Shown here one piece after another: positions 16,394-25,562 of a DNA stretch of 38,245 nt (position 1 is the stretch's first letter; each line of letters begins with the position of its first letter). Both the position numbers and the translations under genes were made by a program. The DNA is taken from NCBI GenBank assembly GCA_013329415.1, contig DUKH01000156.1, positions 14,984-53,228 on the forward strand. Reading direction: 5' to 3'. The notes beneath the pieces were generated by a model. The model was not told the DNA's origin. It made no database searches and saw only the letters and a list, made by a program, of their open reading frames with translations. This DNA is from Methanosarcinaceae archaeon (GTDB lineage: Archaea > Halobacteriota > Methanosarcinia > Methanosarcinales > Methanosarcinaceae).

Positions 16394-16638
16394 AGCTACA
16401 ACGCCAGAGCCATGTTTAATAGAAGCCATATTCAATATGAGCCATATTTGGCTCTGTAGAAATCCCCTGATTTTGCTCGAAACGGCACTTTTTTCTTCCA
16501 GGATTGATAATGTGATCATGACTAGGGGAATTTCCTCCCTTAAATAGATAACCAGGGCCCTCACCGCCTGCAAGGAGGGCGGCTTTTCCGAAATTACTGC
16601 TTCTACTTCTGCCGTTTTCACTTCTTCTTCTTCTTCTT
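16394..16638. other. Spacer with IS-end-like motif
   Basis: GGCTCTGTAGAAATCCCCTG at 16450-16469 resembles sites at 31469 and, reversed, at 33840-33849, and could be the end of a lost insertion sequence. An AGAGCC/GGCTCT inverted pair brackets 16408-16456. The minus-strand frame across this stretch has no family features. Confidence 0.4.
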
Positions 16639-16837
16639 TCCAGTCTCAGGGAAAAGCCGTTCGCCTTTGGCGAACGTGGGTGGGCACGGGTGCTGGAACT
16701 CGGCGGTTGCTTTGGGTTTTAAAATACTGGTCCGCTTGAGTGAGCGTAGAGAGCGAAACGGACCGCGTACTGTTGTGATTTCGGCGCAACTAAAAGAAAA
16801 ATCATAGATTTTTCTGATGCCGAGACGCAATTCGGCT
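16639..16837. repeat. Multi-hairpin repeat, copy C
   Basis: The third copy of the element, from AGTCTCAGGG to CAATTCGGCT. It has TACTGGT at the position where copy A carries the insertion, and two stems are slightly worn (CCTTTGG loop; GTTGTGATTTCGGCGCAAC). It follows the second secreted gene, so the duplicated genes are bracketed by A-B-C. Confidence 0.85.
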
Positions 16838-16941
16838 GGCACGAGTGTTAAAACTGGATGGCTGCCCTATTTCTTGAAAATAAGCAAATTTAACAGGAGC
16901 CCTGTTTCAAGGAAATAAAAATTCGATCTGCATTTTTTAAC

Positions 16942-17235
16942 ATCTATTCTCAGGTAGGCCTGGACCGGGGAGTTGCAAAAAAAGTGATGACCACTTTCCT
17001 ATCAGGCAAGACCCTGAGCGCGAACCAGATAGAATTAATAAACCTGATTGTGAACCACCTTACAGAACATGGCGTGATGGATGCTGCACTACTTTACGAA
17101 TCCCCATTCACCGACCTTACCCCACAGGGGCCGGACGGGCTCTTCGCATCGAGCCTTGTGGATGAGCTTATAGGGCACTGGAAGATCACGGCAACAGCAA
17201 TGTCACCCTCATATCAGCAACAAAGCCTGGCATGA
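16942..17235 (+). pseudogene. hsdR: Remnant of type I restriction subunit HsdR (C-terminus)
   Basis: The frame reads IYSQVGLDRGVAKKVMTTFL, then SGKTLSANQIELINLIVNHL and TEHGVMDAALLYESPFTDLT, then PQGPDGLF. This is the C-terminal EcoEI-type domain of HsdR, the motor and nuclease subunit of type I restriction enzymes. Only about 75 residues remain of a protein normally near 1000 residues; the last 25 residues (GHWKITATAMSPS...) look unrelated. GTG at 16984 is the first start-like codon, but homology begins before it. No hsdM or hsdS is nearby, so it is a dead fragment of a lost locus. Confidence 0.8.
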
Positions 17236-17390
17236 GGACTGTTTGATTTCCAACTGATTAACATCGTAGTGGCACACCCTGGCCGTCGTTCTTATTCCCA
17301 TGCCTGGGTTTTTGCAGGAGCTGTCCATTGCTCCTGCCGATTCCAATTGATCAATGGTTAATTATAATGTAATGCACAGGCGAACGGTGT

Positions 17391-18602
17391 TCACTTGTTT
17401 CTGTGCCTGGTATATTGCTGACCTTTTCTGGAGGGGTTTTTCATTTTATTTACCGGCTTTGGCAATCTTCTTCCCGGTTTTTCAATTACAATTTTCTTTA
17501 GAGCAGGTAGTGCCTGTCCCTTAATATCTACATCATTGTCTTTCAGCACACTCATGAAATTAGCATGGTCATTTTTGGAAAGGATATTTATCGCTTTTCC
17601 TTCTGTTCCTGCTCGTGCAGTTCTTCCAATCCTGTGAATATACTGTTTACTCTCCCTGGGAATATCATAATTGTAAACATGGGAAACACCCTGTATATCA
17701 AGTCCTCTTCCGGCTACATCTGTGCATACAAGGACACATATGTTCCCGGAATGGAATTCTTCCATTATGCGAGTTCGTTTGTTCTGTGTCAATCCGCCAT
17801 GAATTGCCAGGGCATCGATACCTACTTTTCTCAGGTTTTTTGCTACTTTGTCAGTGTTTCTTTTTGTGTTGCAGAAAACCATCCCGAGGTTTGACTTCTC
17901 ATTTTGTAGAAGGTGCACGAGCAGAGATAATTTCATATCATCCTGCACTTTATAAACGACCTGATTCAATTTTTGCGGGTCGATATAAGACTCTGCTGAT
18001 ACTCGAACCGGGTTTTCCATGTGCTTGCGGGAAAGCTGGACAATATCTTTTGTAATGGTCGCAGAGAACAAAAGGGTCTGCCTGTTTTGAGGACATTCCT
18101 TGATAATTTTTTCTACATCCACTTTGAATCCCATATCAAACATATGGTCTGCCTCATCAAGGACAAGGGTTTTCACATTATTGAATTTGATAGTATTTCT
18201 GCTGATATGATCGAGCAACCTACCGGGTGTTCCCACAACAACCTCGGCATTCTTTAATTCTTTAATTTGTGGATTGATCCCTACACCGCCATAGATAGAT
18301 GCGATATTTAACGGGTCGTATTTTGAGAATTTCCTGAAAGAATTTGCCACCTGCTCCGCCAGTTCTCTTGTAGGGGTCAGGATCAAAGCCTGAATTCCTT
18401 TTCCTTTTTCGGAATTTTGTAATATGCCAGAAGCAAATGAGAGTGTTTTTCCGGAACCTGTTGCGGATCCGGCTATAACATCTTCCCCAGCAAGTATTAG
18501 GGGAATTGATTTTTCCTGTATTGCTGTAGGGCTTTCAAAGCCATGTTCATTTATTGATTTCAAAACAGCATTACTGAGGCCTAGTTTTTTAAAATTATTC
18601 AT
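17391..18602 (-). CDS. DEAD-box RNA helicase
   Basis: 403 residues from ATG at 18602. All helicase motifs are visible in order: Q motif FKKLGLSNAVLKSINEHGFE..TAIQ, motif I ATGSGKT, Ia PTRELA, GG, Ib TPGRLLDH, II DEAD, III SAT, then IV-VI with VFCNTKRNTDK, CTDVAGRGLDI and HRIGRTARAG. It unwinds short RNA duplexes with ATP; in methanogens such proteins help ribosome assembly and cold growth. A basic tail (GRRLPKPVNKMKNPSRKGQQ) probably holds RNA. The start is uncertain: ATG at 18602 has GGAAAG upstream and fits the family's N-terminus; ATGs at 18617 and 18653 and TTG at 18683 are also in frame. Confidence 0.9.
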   Translation of the reverse strand: MNNFKKLGLSNAVLKSINEHGFESPTAIQEKSIPLILAGEDVIAGSATGSGKTLSFASGILQNSEKGKGIQALILTPTRELAEQVANSFRKFSKYDPLNIASIYGGVGINPQIKELKNAEVVVGTPGRLLDHISRNTIKFNNVKTLVLDEADHMFDMGFKVDVEKIIKECPQNRQTLLFSATITKDIVQLSRKHMENPVRVSAESYIDPQKLNQVVYKVQDDMKLSLLVHLLQNEKSNLGMVFCNTKRNTDKVAKNLRKVGIDALAIHGGLTQNKRTRIMEEFHSGNICVLVCTDVAGRGLDIQGVSHVYNYDIPRESKQYIHRIGRTARAGTEGKAINILSKNDHANFMSVLKDNDVDIKGQALPALKKIVIEKPGRRLPKPVNKMKNPSRKGQQYTRHRNK

Positions 18603-18683
18603 AGTTAAACTTTCCATGATTTGTCTGAAAAAGCTAGTTAATTGCTTTTTCATATTCGTATATTTAATAGATATTAAAAACAA

Positions 18684-18957
18684 TTAAGAGCTATAAGCAC
18701 AACTTCAGAAAAGTTAAGATTAATTTACTGCTTAAAAGTTAATAATCGCTTGTAACGGTGAGCTCTCTCTTATACCTTTGCCTATCTTGATGATGTCAAC
18801 TACCCAGCATTCATAAGAACGTAGCAGGAAACCCCTGAGTCTTTAGAAACTATCCGACAATTCAATTTCAGGAAAAAAACAAGTAAAAAAAGGCATATAA
18901 AGCCTTTAAATCGAAAAAAAGGTAGGTGCAGGGAAAAAGTTCCCTGAAATAGAAGCT
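18684..18957. other. Spacer upstream of helicase, downstream of CoA ligase promoter-distal end
   Basis: No gene seen. It contains TTGATGATGTC near 18788 and CCCCTGAGTC near 18832, suggesting either a box C/D guide RNA or an old IS200/IS605 right end; neither is convincing. A hairpin GGCATATAAAGCC near 18892 precedes the CoA ligase stop region. Confidence 0.3.
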
Positions 18958-20259
18958 TTACAGCTTTTCCCTTCTGTCAATAATCCTCTTAGACTTTCCT
19001 GCGGTCCTCTCGATACTGCCCTTCTCAAGCAGCTCAACATTCGTCCGGATGTTCAGGATGGCTTTGAGTTCTTTCTGGACGTGGTTCTGGACGGCGGCGA
19101 GATCTTTGAGATCGCCGGTGAAGGCGTTTTCTTCGAGTTCGACTTCAACGGTCAGCTCGTCGAGCATGTGTTTGTTGCGGTCGAGGACGAGCTGGAACTG
19201 TTCGCCTACTTCGGGGATCCGGGATATGACGTCCTGGATCTGGGAGGGGAAGACGTTGATGCCTCTGACTATGAGCATGTCGTCGACGCGGCCCAGGAGA
19301 CGGGAGATTTTTGTTGTTGTGCGGCCGCAGGCGCAGTCGGATTCAAGGAGGCGGGTCATGTCCCCGGTCCTGTATCTTATGTTGCAGAAGCCTTCTTTGT
19401 TGAGGGAGGTCAGGACGAGTTCACCTTTTTCGCCTTCTGCAACCTGTTCTCCGTTTTCGTCAAGGACTTCTACAAGGAAGTTGTCGTTCCAGATGTGCAG
19501 GCCGTCCTGTTCCTGGCATTCGAAACCGACGCCCGGACCGATCATTTCGGAGAGGCCGTAGCAGTCGTAGGCTTTGAGGTTGAGCCGCTTTTCAAGCTGC
19601 TTGCGGGTGTTTTCGGACCAGGGTTCGCCCCCGAAGATGGCTGCTTTTAAGGAGAGCTTGTCGATGAGGTCGAGTTCTTCGGCGGTCTCGGCAAGGTAGA
19701 AGGCGTAGGAAGGGGTGCAATGGACCGCGGTTACACCGAAGTCGATCATCATCTCGAGCTGGCGGGCAGTGTTTCCGGTTGCTGCGGGGACGGTCATGGC
19801 TCCGAGTTTTTCTACGCCGTAGTGGAAGCCCATGCCTCCGGTGAAAAGGCCGTAGTTCATGGAGTTCTGGATTACGTCCTTGTTCGAAAGCCCGATCATT
19901 GTGAGGCTTCTTGCGATCAGGTCCGACCAGGCATCGATGTCATGTGCGGTGTAGCCGACAACCGTGGGCTTCCCGCTGGTCCCGGAAGAGGCGTGGATCC
20001 GCACGATGTCGTCCTGGCTGGCAGCAAAGAGCCCGAAAGGATAGTTGTCCCGAAGGTCCGTTTTGCGGGTATGAGGCAATTTCCGGACATCCTCGAGGGT
20101 CTTGATGTCGTCCGGAGTGACACCTGCCTCCTTGAATTTCTGCCTGTAGAAGGGGACGTTGTCATAGACCAGTTTGACGCTGTTTTTCAGGCGTTTTAAC
20201 TGCAGTTCTTTCATCTCGGCGTGACCCATTGTTTCGTATTTCGGCTGCCAGTATTTCAT
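18958..20259 (-). CDS. paaK: Phenylacetate-CoA ligase family protein
   Basis: 433 residues, the usual PaaK length. The family start YWQPKYETMG leads into LVYDNVPFYRQKFKEAG. The AMP-binding loop is HASSGTSGKPTVVGYT at about residues 90-105. The adenylate-forming motif YGLSEMIGPGVGFECQEQDG is near 230-255, and the hinge YRTGDMTRLL and GRVDDMLIVRG.NVFPSQIQ segments follow. It should activate an aryl or related acid with ATP and CoA. In methanogens the natural substrate is not settled; uptake of exogenous aryl acids for aromatic amino acids is a common suggestion. No ACT-domain partner gene is adjacent. Start ATG at 20259. Confidence 0.9.
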   Translation of the reverse strand: MKYWQPKYETMGHAEMKELQLKRLKNSVKLVYDNVPFYRQKFKEAGVTPDDIKTLEDVRKLPHTRKTDLRDNYPFGLFAASQDDIVRIHASSGTSGKPTVVGYTAHDIDAWSDLIARSLTMIGLSNKDVIQNSMNYGLFTGGMGFHYGVEKLGAMTVPAATGNTARQLEMMIDFGVTAVHCTPSYAFYLAETAEELDLIDKLSLKAAIFGGEPWSENTRKQLEKRLNLKAYDCYGLSEMIGPGVGFECQEQDGLHIWNDNFLVEVLDENGEQVAEGEKGELVLTSLNKEGFCNIRYRTGDMTRLLESDCACGRTTTKISRLLGRVDDMLIVRGINVFPSQIQDVISRIPEVGEQFQLVLDRNKHMLDELTVEVELEENAFTGDLKDLAAVQNHVQKELKAILNIRTNVELLEKGSIERTAGKSKRIIDRREKL

Positions 20260-20549
20260 TAAAAGGACCTTCTTTTGAATTGGTGATTTTTAGTGAGTAT
20301 TTTAGTGAGTACTGTAGGTTAGTGGGTACTGTAGGCATTATTTTAGTCAATAGTTATGTATCTGGAGAGTATTTCTATGCCATGACTCTACATATCATGC
20401 AGGCACTCAATAATTCCTTTTTCGAATATAACGATCAGGGAAAAATCAATCTGTAGTGTAATTCCTTCCAACATATAAATATTATTGAATGGGGACGCGA
20501 ACCGATCAAGAAGCGAAGATAAAATTAGAAGGTTAAAACAACCTGAGTT
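20260..20549. promoter_or_regulatory. Promoter region of the CoA ligase gene
   Basis: AT-rich spacer with near-repeats of TTAGTGAGTACTGTAGG between 20291 and 20336, directly upstream of the ligase start. No gene is seen on either strand. Confidence 0.4.
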
Positions 20550-21587
20550 TCATTTCCTCTGTAGATAAGCCGCCAGCGGGAACCCTATAAAGGTCGGGAT
20601 CCAGAACGAAAATATCCGGTAGCTAAGGATGACAACAACCGCTATCGGACCTGGCACTCCCAGGCCTGTGTACAGGGCTGCCATGGTGCTCTCCACAATC
20701 CCCACCCCGCCGGGGAGGAGGAAAGCCAATCTCCCGAAGAGCAGGGGCAGGCCGTATCCTACAAGCAAGACGCTCGGACTGACCTGGTTTCCGGCAGCTA
20801 TGAAGAAGAAGTAAAGGGTCAGCATATCAAAACCGGTGGTAAGGACTGCTCCCAGGGCAGGGCGCTTCCAGCCCCCGCTTTCCAGCACATCGAGGGCTGC
20901 GAACATTTGGCGTACTGCGATTTCAGTGGTATGCGGGGTATAGGGCCTGCGCAGGGTCCTGGAAAAAAAGGCAGCTTCCCGGACAACTGCGGCTGTGAAG
21001 CCTTCCCTGTGGTGTTTTCCCCAGCTCACGGCTGCAAGCCCCAGAAAGAGCCCGGCAAGGATCAGGAGAAAGGCGAAGCACTGTGCGGAGGAAAGCTCCT
21101 GGGCTGCCAGCAGCTGGACTATTCCTGCCACTCCCAGTACCACTAATATTGTGTTGTTAAAAAGAGTGGGCAGGGTACCTGCAAGCCCCGAAGCCTCGGC
21201 ATTGACACCCAGTTTCCGTACCCATCGGTAGGTGGCTGCCCCGTTTCCAAGCGGCCCTCCCGCAAGCAGCCCGATGCTCGCTGCAGCAAGAGTTATCAGG
21301 GCTCCCCTAAAAACTGAAAGTTTCTGGTTTACGTTTGCCACAATCGAATGCAGGAGATAGCCGCTTCCCATATACCTTATAATCTGGGCAAGGGCAGCCA
21401 GCAGCACGGCCCACAGGACCATTGTTTTGATGACCTGCAGAGACTCTTCAACCGAGGCGAGCTGGGGGAGAATAAGATTAACCGCAAGCCCCAGAAAGAT
21501 GAGCGTGGGAATGTAGCGTCCTGTCCGCAGTATAAGCGGCGGAGGAAAAGCCAGGCTACGGGAATTTTGTTTTTCAGCTCCCATCAT
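20550..21587 (-). CDS. Flippase-like membrane protein (UPF0104/LPG synthase TM type)
   Basis: 345 residues with about eight membrane helices. The family is recognised by the opening IFLGLAVNLILPQLASVEE, then GGPLGNGAATYRWVRKLGV and the late FLLPGGVGIVESTMAALYTG motif with IL.YRI.SFW. This is the membrane half of lysylphosphatidylglycerol synthase, also called UPF0104. Relatives in archaea are proposed to move lipid-linked or sugar-linked molecules across the membrane. The soluble transferase half is absent. Two adjacent ATGs (21587, 21584) are possible starts. A repeat CCCATTGGTCAAAC pair lies upstream at about 21644-21672. Confidence 0.82.
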   Translation of the reverse strand: MMGAEKQNSRSLAFPPPLILRTGRYIPTLIFLGLAVNLILPQLASVEESLQVIKTMVLWAVLLAALAQIIRYMGSGYLLHSIVANVNQKLSVFRGALITLAAASIGLLAGGPLGNGAATYRWVRKLGVNAEASGLAGTLPTLFNNTILVVLGVAGIVQLLAAQELSSAQCFAFLLILAGLFLGLAAVSWGKHHREGFTAAVVREAAFFSRTLRRPYTPHTTEIAVRQMFAALDVLESGGWKRPALGAVLTTGFDMLTLYFFFIAAGNQVSPSVLLVGYGLPLLFGRLAFLLPGGVGIVESTMAALYTGLGVPGPIAVVVILSYRIFSFWIPTFIGFPLAAYLQRK

Positions 21588-21897
21588 TAACTCCTGTTAA
21601 TCGTCTACTTCCATTGACCATGGATTCCCGTTATTCGTTAATTCCCATTGGTCAAACCCCATTGGTCAAACCCCATTGATAAGATCGTTTGCTCCCCTTT
21701 ATTTTTCAGCCCCCTTCATTTTCCAACCCACTTTTTTGCCTGCATATATTGGTTTTCGGGTTACTTTTCCTTTTCCTTCAAAATCCCTTTCCGGAGATCC
21801 CCACAAAATGCGAGATTAAAACGCAAACAGTTTCAGAAGCCCGGAATCTCCGGTGAATATCACAGCCTTTAATTATTATTATGGATAATCCCTTTCC

Positions 21898-22170
21898 ATG
21901 GAAAACGGCATTTATCTTTTTATTCCCATCCTGTATGCTGCACTTAACTCAGTTTCTTTTGCCCTCTACGGGCTGGACAAGTTCAAGGCAAAACGGCAAA
22001 AATGGCGCATTTCGGAGCAGACCCTCCTGATAGCAGCCTTCTTCGGACCCATCGGAGCCTGGATGGGGATGCAGCGCTTCAGGCACAAGACCCAGAAACC
22101 CCTGTTTAAGTTTCTTGTACCTTTGTTCATAGGAATTCATGTAATGTACGTGCTCTGGATAAATCTTTGA
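21898..22170 (+). CDS. DUF1294 membrane protein
   Basis: 90 residues with three membrane segments (about 5-23, 45-60 and 70-88). The family signature is clear: a YGLDKFKAKRQKWRISE loop after the first helix, then LLIAAFFGPIGAWMGMQRFRHKTQK and a final hydrophobic segment. The function of DUF1294 is unknown; it is widespread in bacteria and archaea. ATG at 21898 follows a CTTTCC patch with no ribosome binding site, while a TATA-like AATTATTATTATGG lies about 25 bases upstream, so the transcript may be leaderless. T-runs at 22244-22273 follow and probably end it. Confidence 0.85.
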   Translation: MENGIYLFIPILYAALNSVSFALYGLDKFKAKRQKWRISEQTLLIAAFFGPIGAWMGMQRFRHKTQKPLFKFLVPLFIGIHVMYVLWINL

Positions 22171-22229
22171 TACCTGTCCACCCAGCTTCCATGAACTGAA
22201 TAATGAGGATTGGAAGACTTCGTTCCGGA

Positions 22230-22275
22230 CGCACAGTGCCACAGTTTTTTTATTTTTTGTAAAATGTTTTTTATA
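22230..22275 (+). terminator. T-rich terminator after DUF1294 gene
   Basis: Runs of T (TTTTTTTATTTTTTG and ATGTTTTTTATAG) about 70-100 bases after the stop, typical of archaeal termination. Confidence 0.5.
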
Positions 22276-22570
22276 GTACTTTCTGCATAGAATATTGGGG
22301 GTTACAGTTTCCGCTATTTATCATTACTTTTAGTTAGTTCTCGTTACTTATCATTGGTTATTATCATTACTTATTACTGGTTATCCCTGGTGCAATCGGC
22401 AGCAGCAGGTCTTAATGAACCTGTCGTAAGCAGCTGGATCGGGGAGCATCGGGATCGGATAGATAGGATAGATAGGATAAAAAGCACCGTAATTTAAAAG
22501 AAATTCCATACATTATTTCCGGGCTATATTTATTGGGGATAGAAAGCTCAGGAAATCGCATTCAGGGGGA
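22276..22570. other. Spacer upstream of inositol phosphate synthase
   Basis: Contains near-repeats of ATCATTACTTATTA (22318-22380) and a short tandem ATAGATAGG array near 22456-22475. GCTATATTTATTGGGG at 22523-22536 is a candidate promoter. No gene. Confidence 0.4.
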
Positions 22571-23728
22571 ATGCAGACGGCTGGGGAGAACAGGATTAGA
22601 ATAGCTATTGCAGGGCTGGGGAACTGTGCAAGTTCCCTTGTACAGGGAATTGAATACTACAGGATAAAGGAAAGCTGCGATGAGGAAAGCAGTGAAAGGT
22701 ATAGTGGGGCCAGGGGAAGCAGTGATATAATCGGCCTGATGCACCGGGACCTGGGAGGCTACCATCCCTCCGATATTGAAGTGGTGGCAGCTTTTGACAT
22801 TGATAAACGAAAAGTGGGAAAGGACGTCTCGGATGCTATTTTCGCTCCTCCCAACTGCACCACCGTTTTCTGTTCCGGAGTCCCGGCTACGGGCGTGGAA
22901 GTAAAAATGGGAAGGGTCCTGGACGGCTGTTCCGAACATCTCGTAGATTATCCTGAAGAATGCAGGTTTTTGCTCTCGGACGCGGAGGAGGCTACAAAAG
23001 AAGACGTTATCCGGACTCTCCGGAACTCCGGGGCCGAAGTCCTCCTGAACTACATGCCTGTAGGCTCGGAGCAGGCTGCCCGCTTTTATGCCGACTGCGC
23101 CCTTGAAGCAGGCTGCGCGTTTATAAACAACATGCCCGTGTTCATAGCAAGCGACCCTGCCTGGGCCAGGCGTTTTGAGGAAAAAGCCCTCCCCATAATA
23201 GGCGACGACATCAAGTCCCAGCTGGGGGCTACAATCGTCCACAGGACCCTTGCCGACCTTTTCAAGAAGCGGGGGGTCAAAGTGGAACGCACCTACCAGC
23301 TCAACACCGGCGGGAACACCGATTTCCTGAACATGCTCAACCGCAGCCGCCTGAAGTCCAAGAAAACCTCCAAGACCGAAGCCGTGCAGTCCGTGCTGGC
23401 CGAGCGCCTGGAAGTAGAAAACATCCACGTGGGACCCAGCGACTACGTCCCCTGGCAGAAAGACAACAAAGTATGTTTCCTCAGGCTGGAAGGCAAGCTC
23501 TTCGGGGACGTGCCCATGAACCTGGAGCTCCGGCTCTCGGTTGAAGATTCCCCGAATTCCGCAGGCGTGGTCATCGATGCCATCCGCTGCTGCAAACTTG
23601 CCCTGGACCGCGGGGTAGGGGGAGTGCTTTATTCTCCGTCGGCCTATTTCATGAAGCACCCGCCAAAACAGTTCCCTGACGATGAAGCATACCGCATGAC
23701 CGAGTTCTTCATTGCGGGAGAAAAATAA
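22571..23728 (+). CDS. ino1: Inositol-3-phosphate synthase
   Basis: 385 residues, typical of the short prokaryotic form. The N-terminal Rossmann motif [20 protein letters not shown] binds [52 protein letters not shown] and [20 protein letters not shown] are family blocks. The Lys of KSQLGAT and the [11 protein letters not shown] loop form the catalytic lysine-rich region. It converts glucose 6-phosphate to inositol 3-phosphate by oxidation, ring closure and reduction, feeding archaetidylinositol lipids and possibly solutes. The ribosome binding site GGGGGA is unusually close to the ATG (one or two bases), so the start could be slightly different. Confidence 0.93.
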   Translation: MQTAGENRIRIAIAGLGNCASSLVQGIEYYRIKESCDEESSERYSGARGSSDIIGLMHRDLGGYHPSDIEVVAAFDIDKRKVGKDVSDAIFAPPNCTTVFCSGVPATGVEVKMGRVLDGCSEHLVDYPEECRFLLSDAEEATKEDVIRTLRNSGAEVLLNYMPVGSEQAARFYADCALEAGCAFINNMPVFIASDPAWARRFEEKALPIIGDDIKSQLGATIVHRTLADLFKKRGVKVERTYQLNTGGNTDFLNMLNRSRLKSKKTSKTEAVQSVLAERLEVENIHVGPSDYVPWQKDNKVCFLRLEGKLFGDVPMNLELRLSVEDSPNSAGVVIDAIRCCKLALDRGVGGVLYSPSAYFMKHPPKQFPDDEAYRMTEFFIAGEK

Positions 23729-23863
23729 GAGCCGGACAAGGCAAAAAAAGGAAGAGGGTTCGAATAAAGGACTCCCCTCAAAATATAATTTTTTGAAGGT
23801 TCAGGATTCGGGTATTCAGACCCGGAATCAGGATTTTTGTCAGAACTCAGGCCTCATGAAGCT

Positions 23864-24148
23864 TTATTTGGAGAGTTCTTCTTCCACTTCTTCGGCTCCT
23901 GCTTCCAGTTCCAGCCCCTGCTGCGGGTCAAACCTGAGTAAGAGGGTCTGGAACTCCCCCATATGAGTCTTTTCTTCCTTTGCAATGTCCAGAAGGATGG
24001 TCCTGATATCCTCGTTTTTGGTCAGGTCAGCCATCTGTTCATAAAGGCTTACAGCATCGAGTTCGGCAATTATGCCGGCTCTGAGAATCTGCTTGTCAAT
24101 GTCTTCGTCTGGTACTTTTTCAAGATCGATTGGAATCTTGGATAACAT
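23864..24148 (-). CDS. Small ferritin-like (encapsulated-ferritin-type) protein
   Basis: 94 residues from ATG at 24148, chosen because AAGGGGTG lies six bases upstream; GTG at 24157 overlaps that site. Two helices carry the half-site IIAELDAVSLYEQMA and DIAKEEKTHMGEF, the E...Y and E..H pattern of ferritin-like proteins. The size, the single two-helix bundle, and the FDPQQGLELEAG tail match the encapsulated ferritin group, which dimerises to complete the iron site, better than full rubrerythrin. No encapsulin shell gene is in view. It likely oxidises or stores iron. Convergent with ino1. Confidence 0.75.
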   Translation of the reverse strand: MLSKIPIDLEKVPDEDIDKQILRAGIIAELDAVSLYEQMADLTKNEDIRTILLDIAKEEKTHMGEFQTLLLRFDPQQGLELEAGAEEVEEELSK

Positions 24149-24310
24149 AATATTCACCCCTTACGTTATTATATGGGAGACTTAAATCATAAAGATTTTT
24201 GTTCCGGTTCTTAAATTGCCCAACATTGGAAATTCCTTTAACGTTAGAATATGCCCCACATTATAATTTATTTTCTCCTTATAATTTATTTTTTGCACAT
24301 TGATAATTAT

Positions 24311-25486
24311 TTAAATAACTCCCTGATCGGTCCCCATGTAGCTGATCCTGTAGATTGCATCGTTTTTATCGTCCGAGACCAGCAGCGCTCCGTCCGGCAT
24401 GACAAGGACGTCCACGGGTCTGCCCCAGGATGAAAAGCCCTGGAGCCAGCCTTCCGCAAAGGCCTCGTAACTAACGGGTGTCCCGTTTTCCAGCCTGACA
24501 AGGGTCACCCGATACCCGATGGGAATCTTCCGGTTCCAGGAGCCGTGTTCGGCAATGAAAGTCTGGTTCCTGTACTCCTCAGGAAACATCGTGCCCGTGT
24601 AAAAGGTCATTCCAAGAGCCGCCACGTGGGGGCCAAGCTTAACTTCAGGAGGCGTGAACTCTTCGCAGGCCCGCAGTTCTCCTAATTCCGGGTCAGGGAT
24701 ATCGCCTCCGTGGCAGAAAGGAAAACCGAAATGCAGGCCCGGTTCCGGTGCCCTGTTCAACTCGTCCGGGGGCAGGTCGTCCCCGAGCCAGTCTCGCCCG
24801 TTGTCCGTGAACCAGAGTTCTTCGGTCTCCGGGTGCCAGGCAAAACCCACGCTGTTCCTTATCCCCCTGGCAAAGATCTCAAGCCCGGTCCCGTTTGCGT
24901 CCATCCGCATGATCGTTGCGTAGCGCTCGTCTTCTTCCTCTTTGTCACAGGCGTCGCAGGGCGCTCCTACAGGCACGTAGAGTTTCCCGTCAGGCCCGAA
25001 CTTGATGTACTTCCAGCCGTGGGACTTGTCAGAAGGAAAACTGTCATTTACCACCACAGGCTCAGGCGGGGCTTCCAGCCTGTTTTCAATATCGTCATAG
25101 CGGATCACCCGGGAAACCTCTGCCACATAGAGCGAACCGTTCCTGAAGGCCACCCCGTTTGGCATGTTCAGTCCTTCGGCTATCACGATCAACTCATCGG
25201 CCCGGTTGTCCTGGTCCCGGTCCGGGAGCGCGTAGACATTTCCGGCATTTCGGGTCCCTACAAAGAGTGTGCCGTTTGGGCTGAGCGTCATTGACCTGGC
25301 ATTTTCTACGTTTTCAGCATAGTAGTCAATAGAAAACCCCGGCGGAAGCTCAATACAGTCAAGCCCTGACTCCCCTTCAGCGCATTCCTGTGCCTGCATA
25401 TTTTGAACAATGGTGTACACTGCGATAATAAGGACGAAGAAGCCAATGACCCTCAGGATCCCCAGAAATACCTGCCTTCTAGCCAC
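24311..25486 (-). CDS. Membrane-anchored sugar/sorbosone dehydrogenase-like propeller
   Basis: 391 residues. Residues 8-28 are one hydrophobic segment (LGILRVIGFFVLIIAVYTIV), an uncleaved anchor or signal. The remainder is a six-bladed propeller of the glucose/sorbosone dehydrogenase family: LPPGFSIDYYAENVENARSM, LFVGTRNAGNVYAL, SHGWKYIKFGPDGKLYVPVG, FARGIRNSVGFAWHP, WFTDNGRDWLGDD and FIAEHGSWNRKIPIGYRV. Relatives bind PQQ and oxidise sugars or aldoses; PQQ synthesis is not usual in methanogens, so substrate and cofactor are open. Four to five cysteines (CDACD, CIE, CHGG, CEE) suggest disulfides outside the cell. Confidence 0.88.
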   Translation of the reverse strand: MARRQVFLGILRVIGFFVLIIAVYTIVQNMQAQECAEGESGLDCIELPPGFSIDYYAENVENARSMTLSPNGTLFVGTRNAGNVYALPDRDQDNRADELIVIAEGLNMPNGVAFRNGSLYVAEVSRVIRYDDIENRLEAPPEPVVVNDSFPSDKSHGWKYIKFGPDGKLYVPVGAPCDACDKEEEDERYATIMRMDANGTGLEIFARGIRNSVGFAWHPETEELWFTDNGRDWLGDDLPPDELNRAPEPGLHFGFPFCHGGDIPDPELGELRACEEFTPPEVKLGPHVAALGMTFYTGTMFPEEYRNQTFIAEHGSWNRKIPIGYRVTLVRLENGTPVSYEAFAEGWLQGFSSWGRPVDVLVMPDGALLVSDDKNDAIYRISYMGTDQGVI

Positions 25487-25562
25487 GAATCCCCCTTTCC
25501 AGCCATAAATCCCTCACTTTACCTCAGCTTTCTCATCTCAGTCTGTTTTATCTGAAGCTGCT

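Noticed and set aside
18786-18836. Box C/D guide RNA or IS200/IS605 right end (TGATGA near 18790, CTGA near 18834, AGGAAACCCCTGAGTC)
   Set aside because: Only one C-like and one D-like box, no D'/C' pair, no terminal stem, and no TnpB reading frame or clear hairpin; too little to call either.
23756-23780. tRNA T-loop-like GGTTCGAATAAAGG
   Set aside because: No acceptor, anticodon or D-arm pairing around it.
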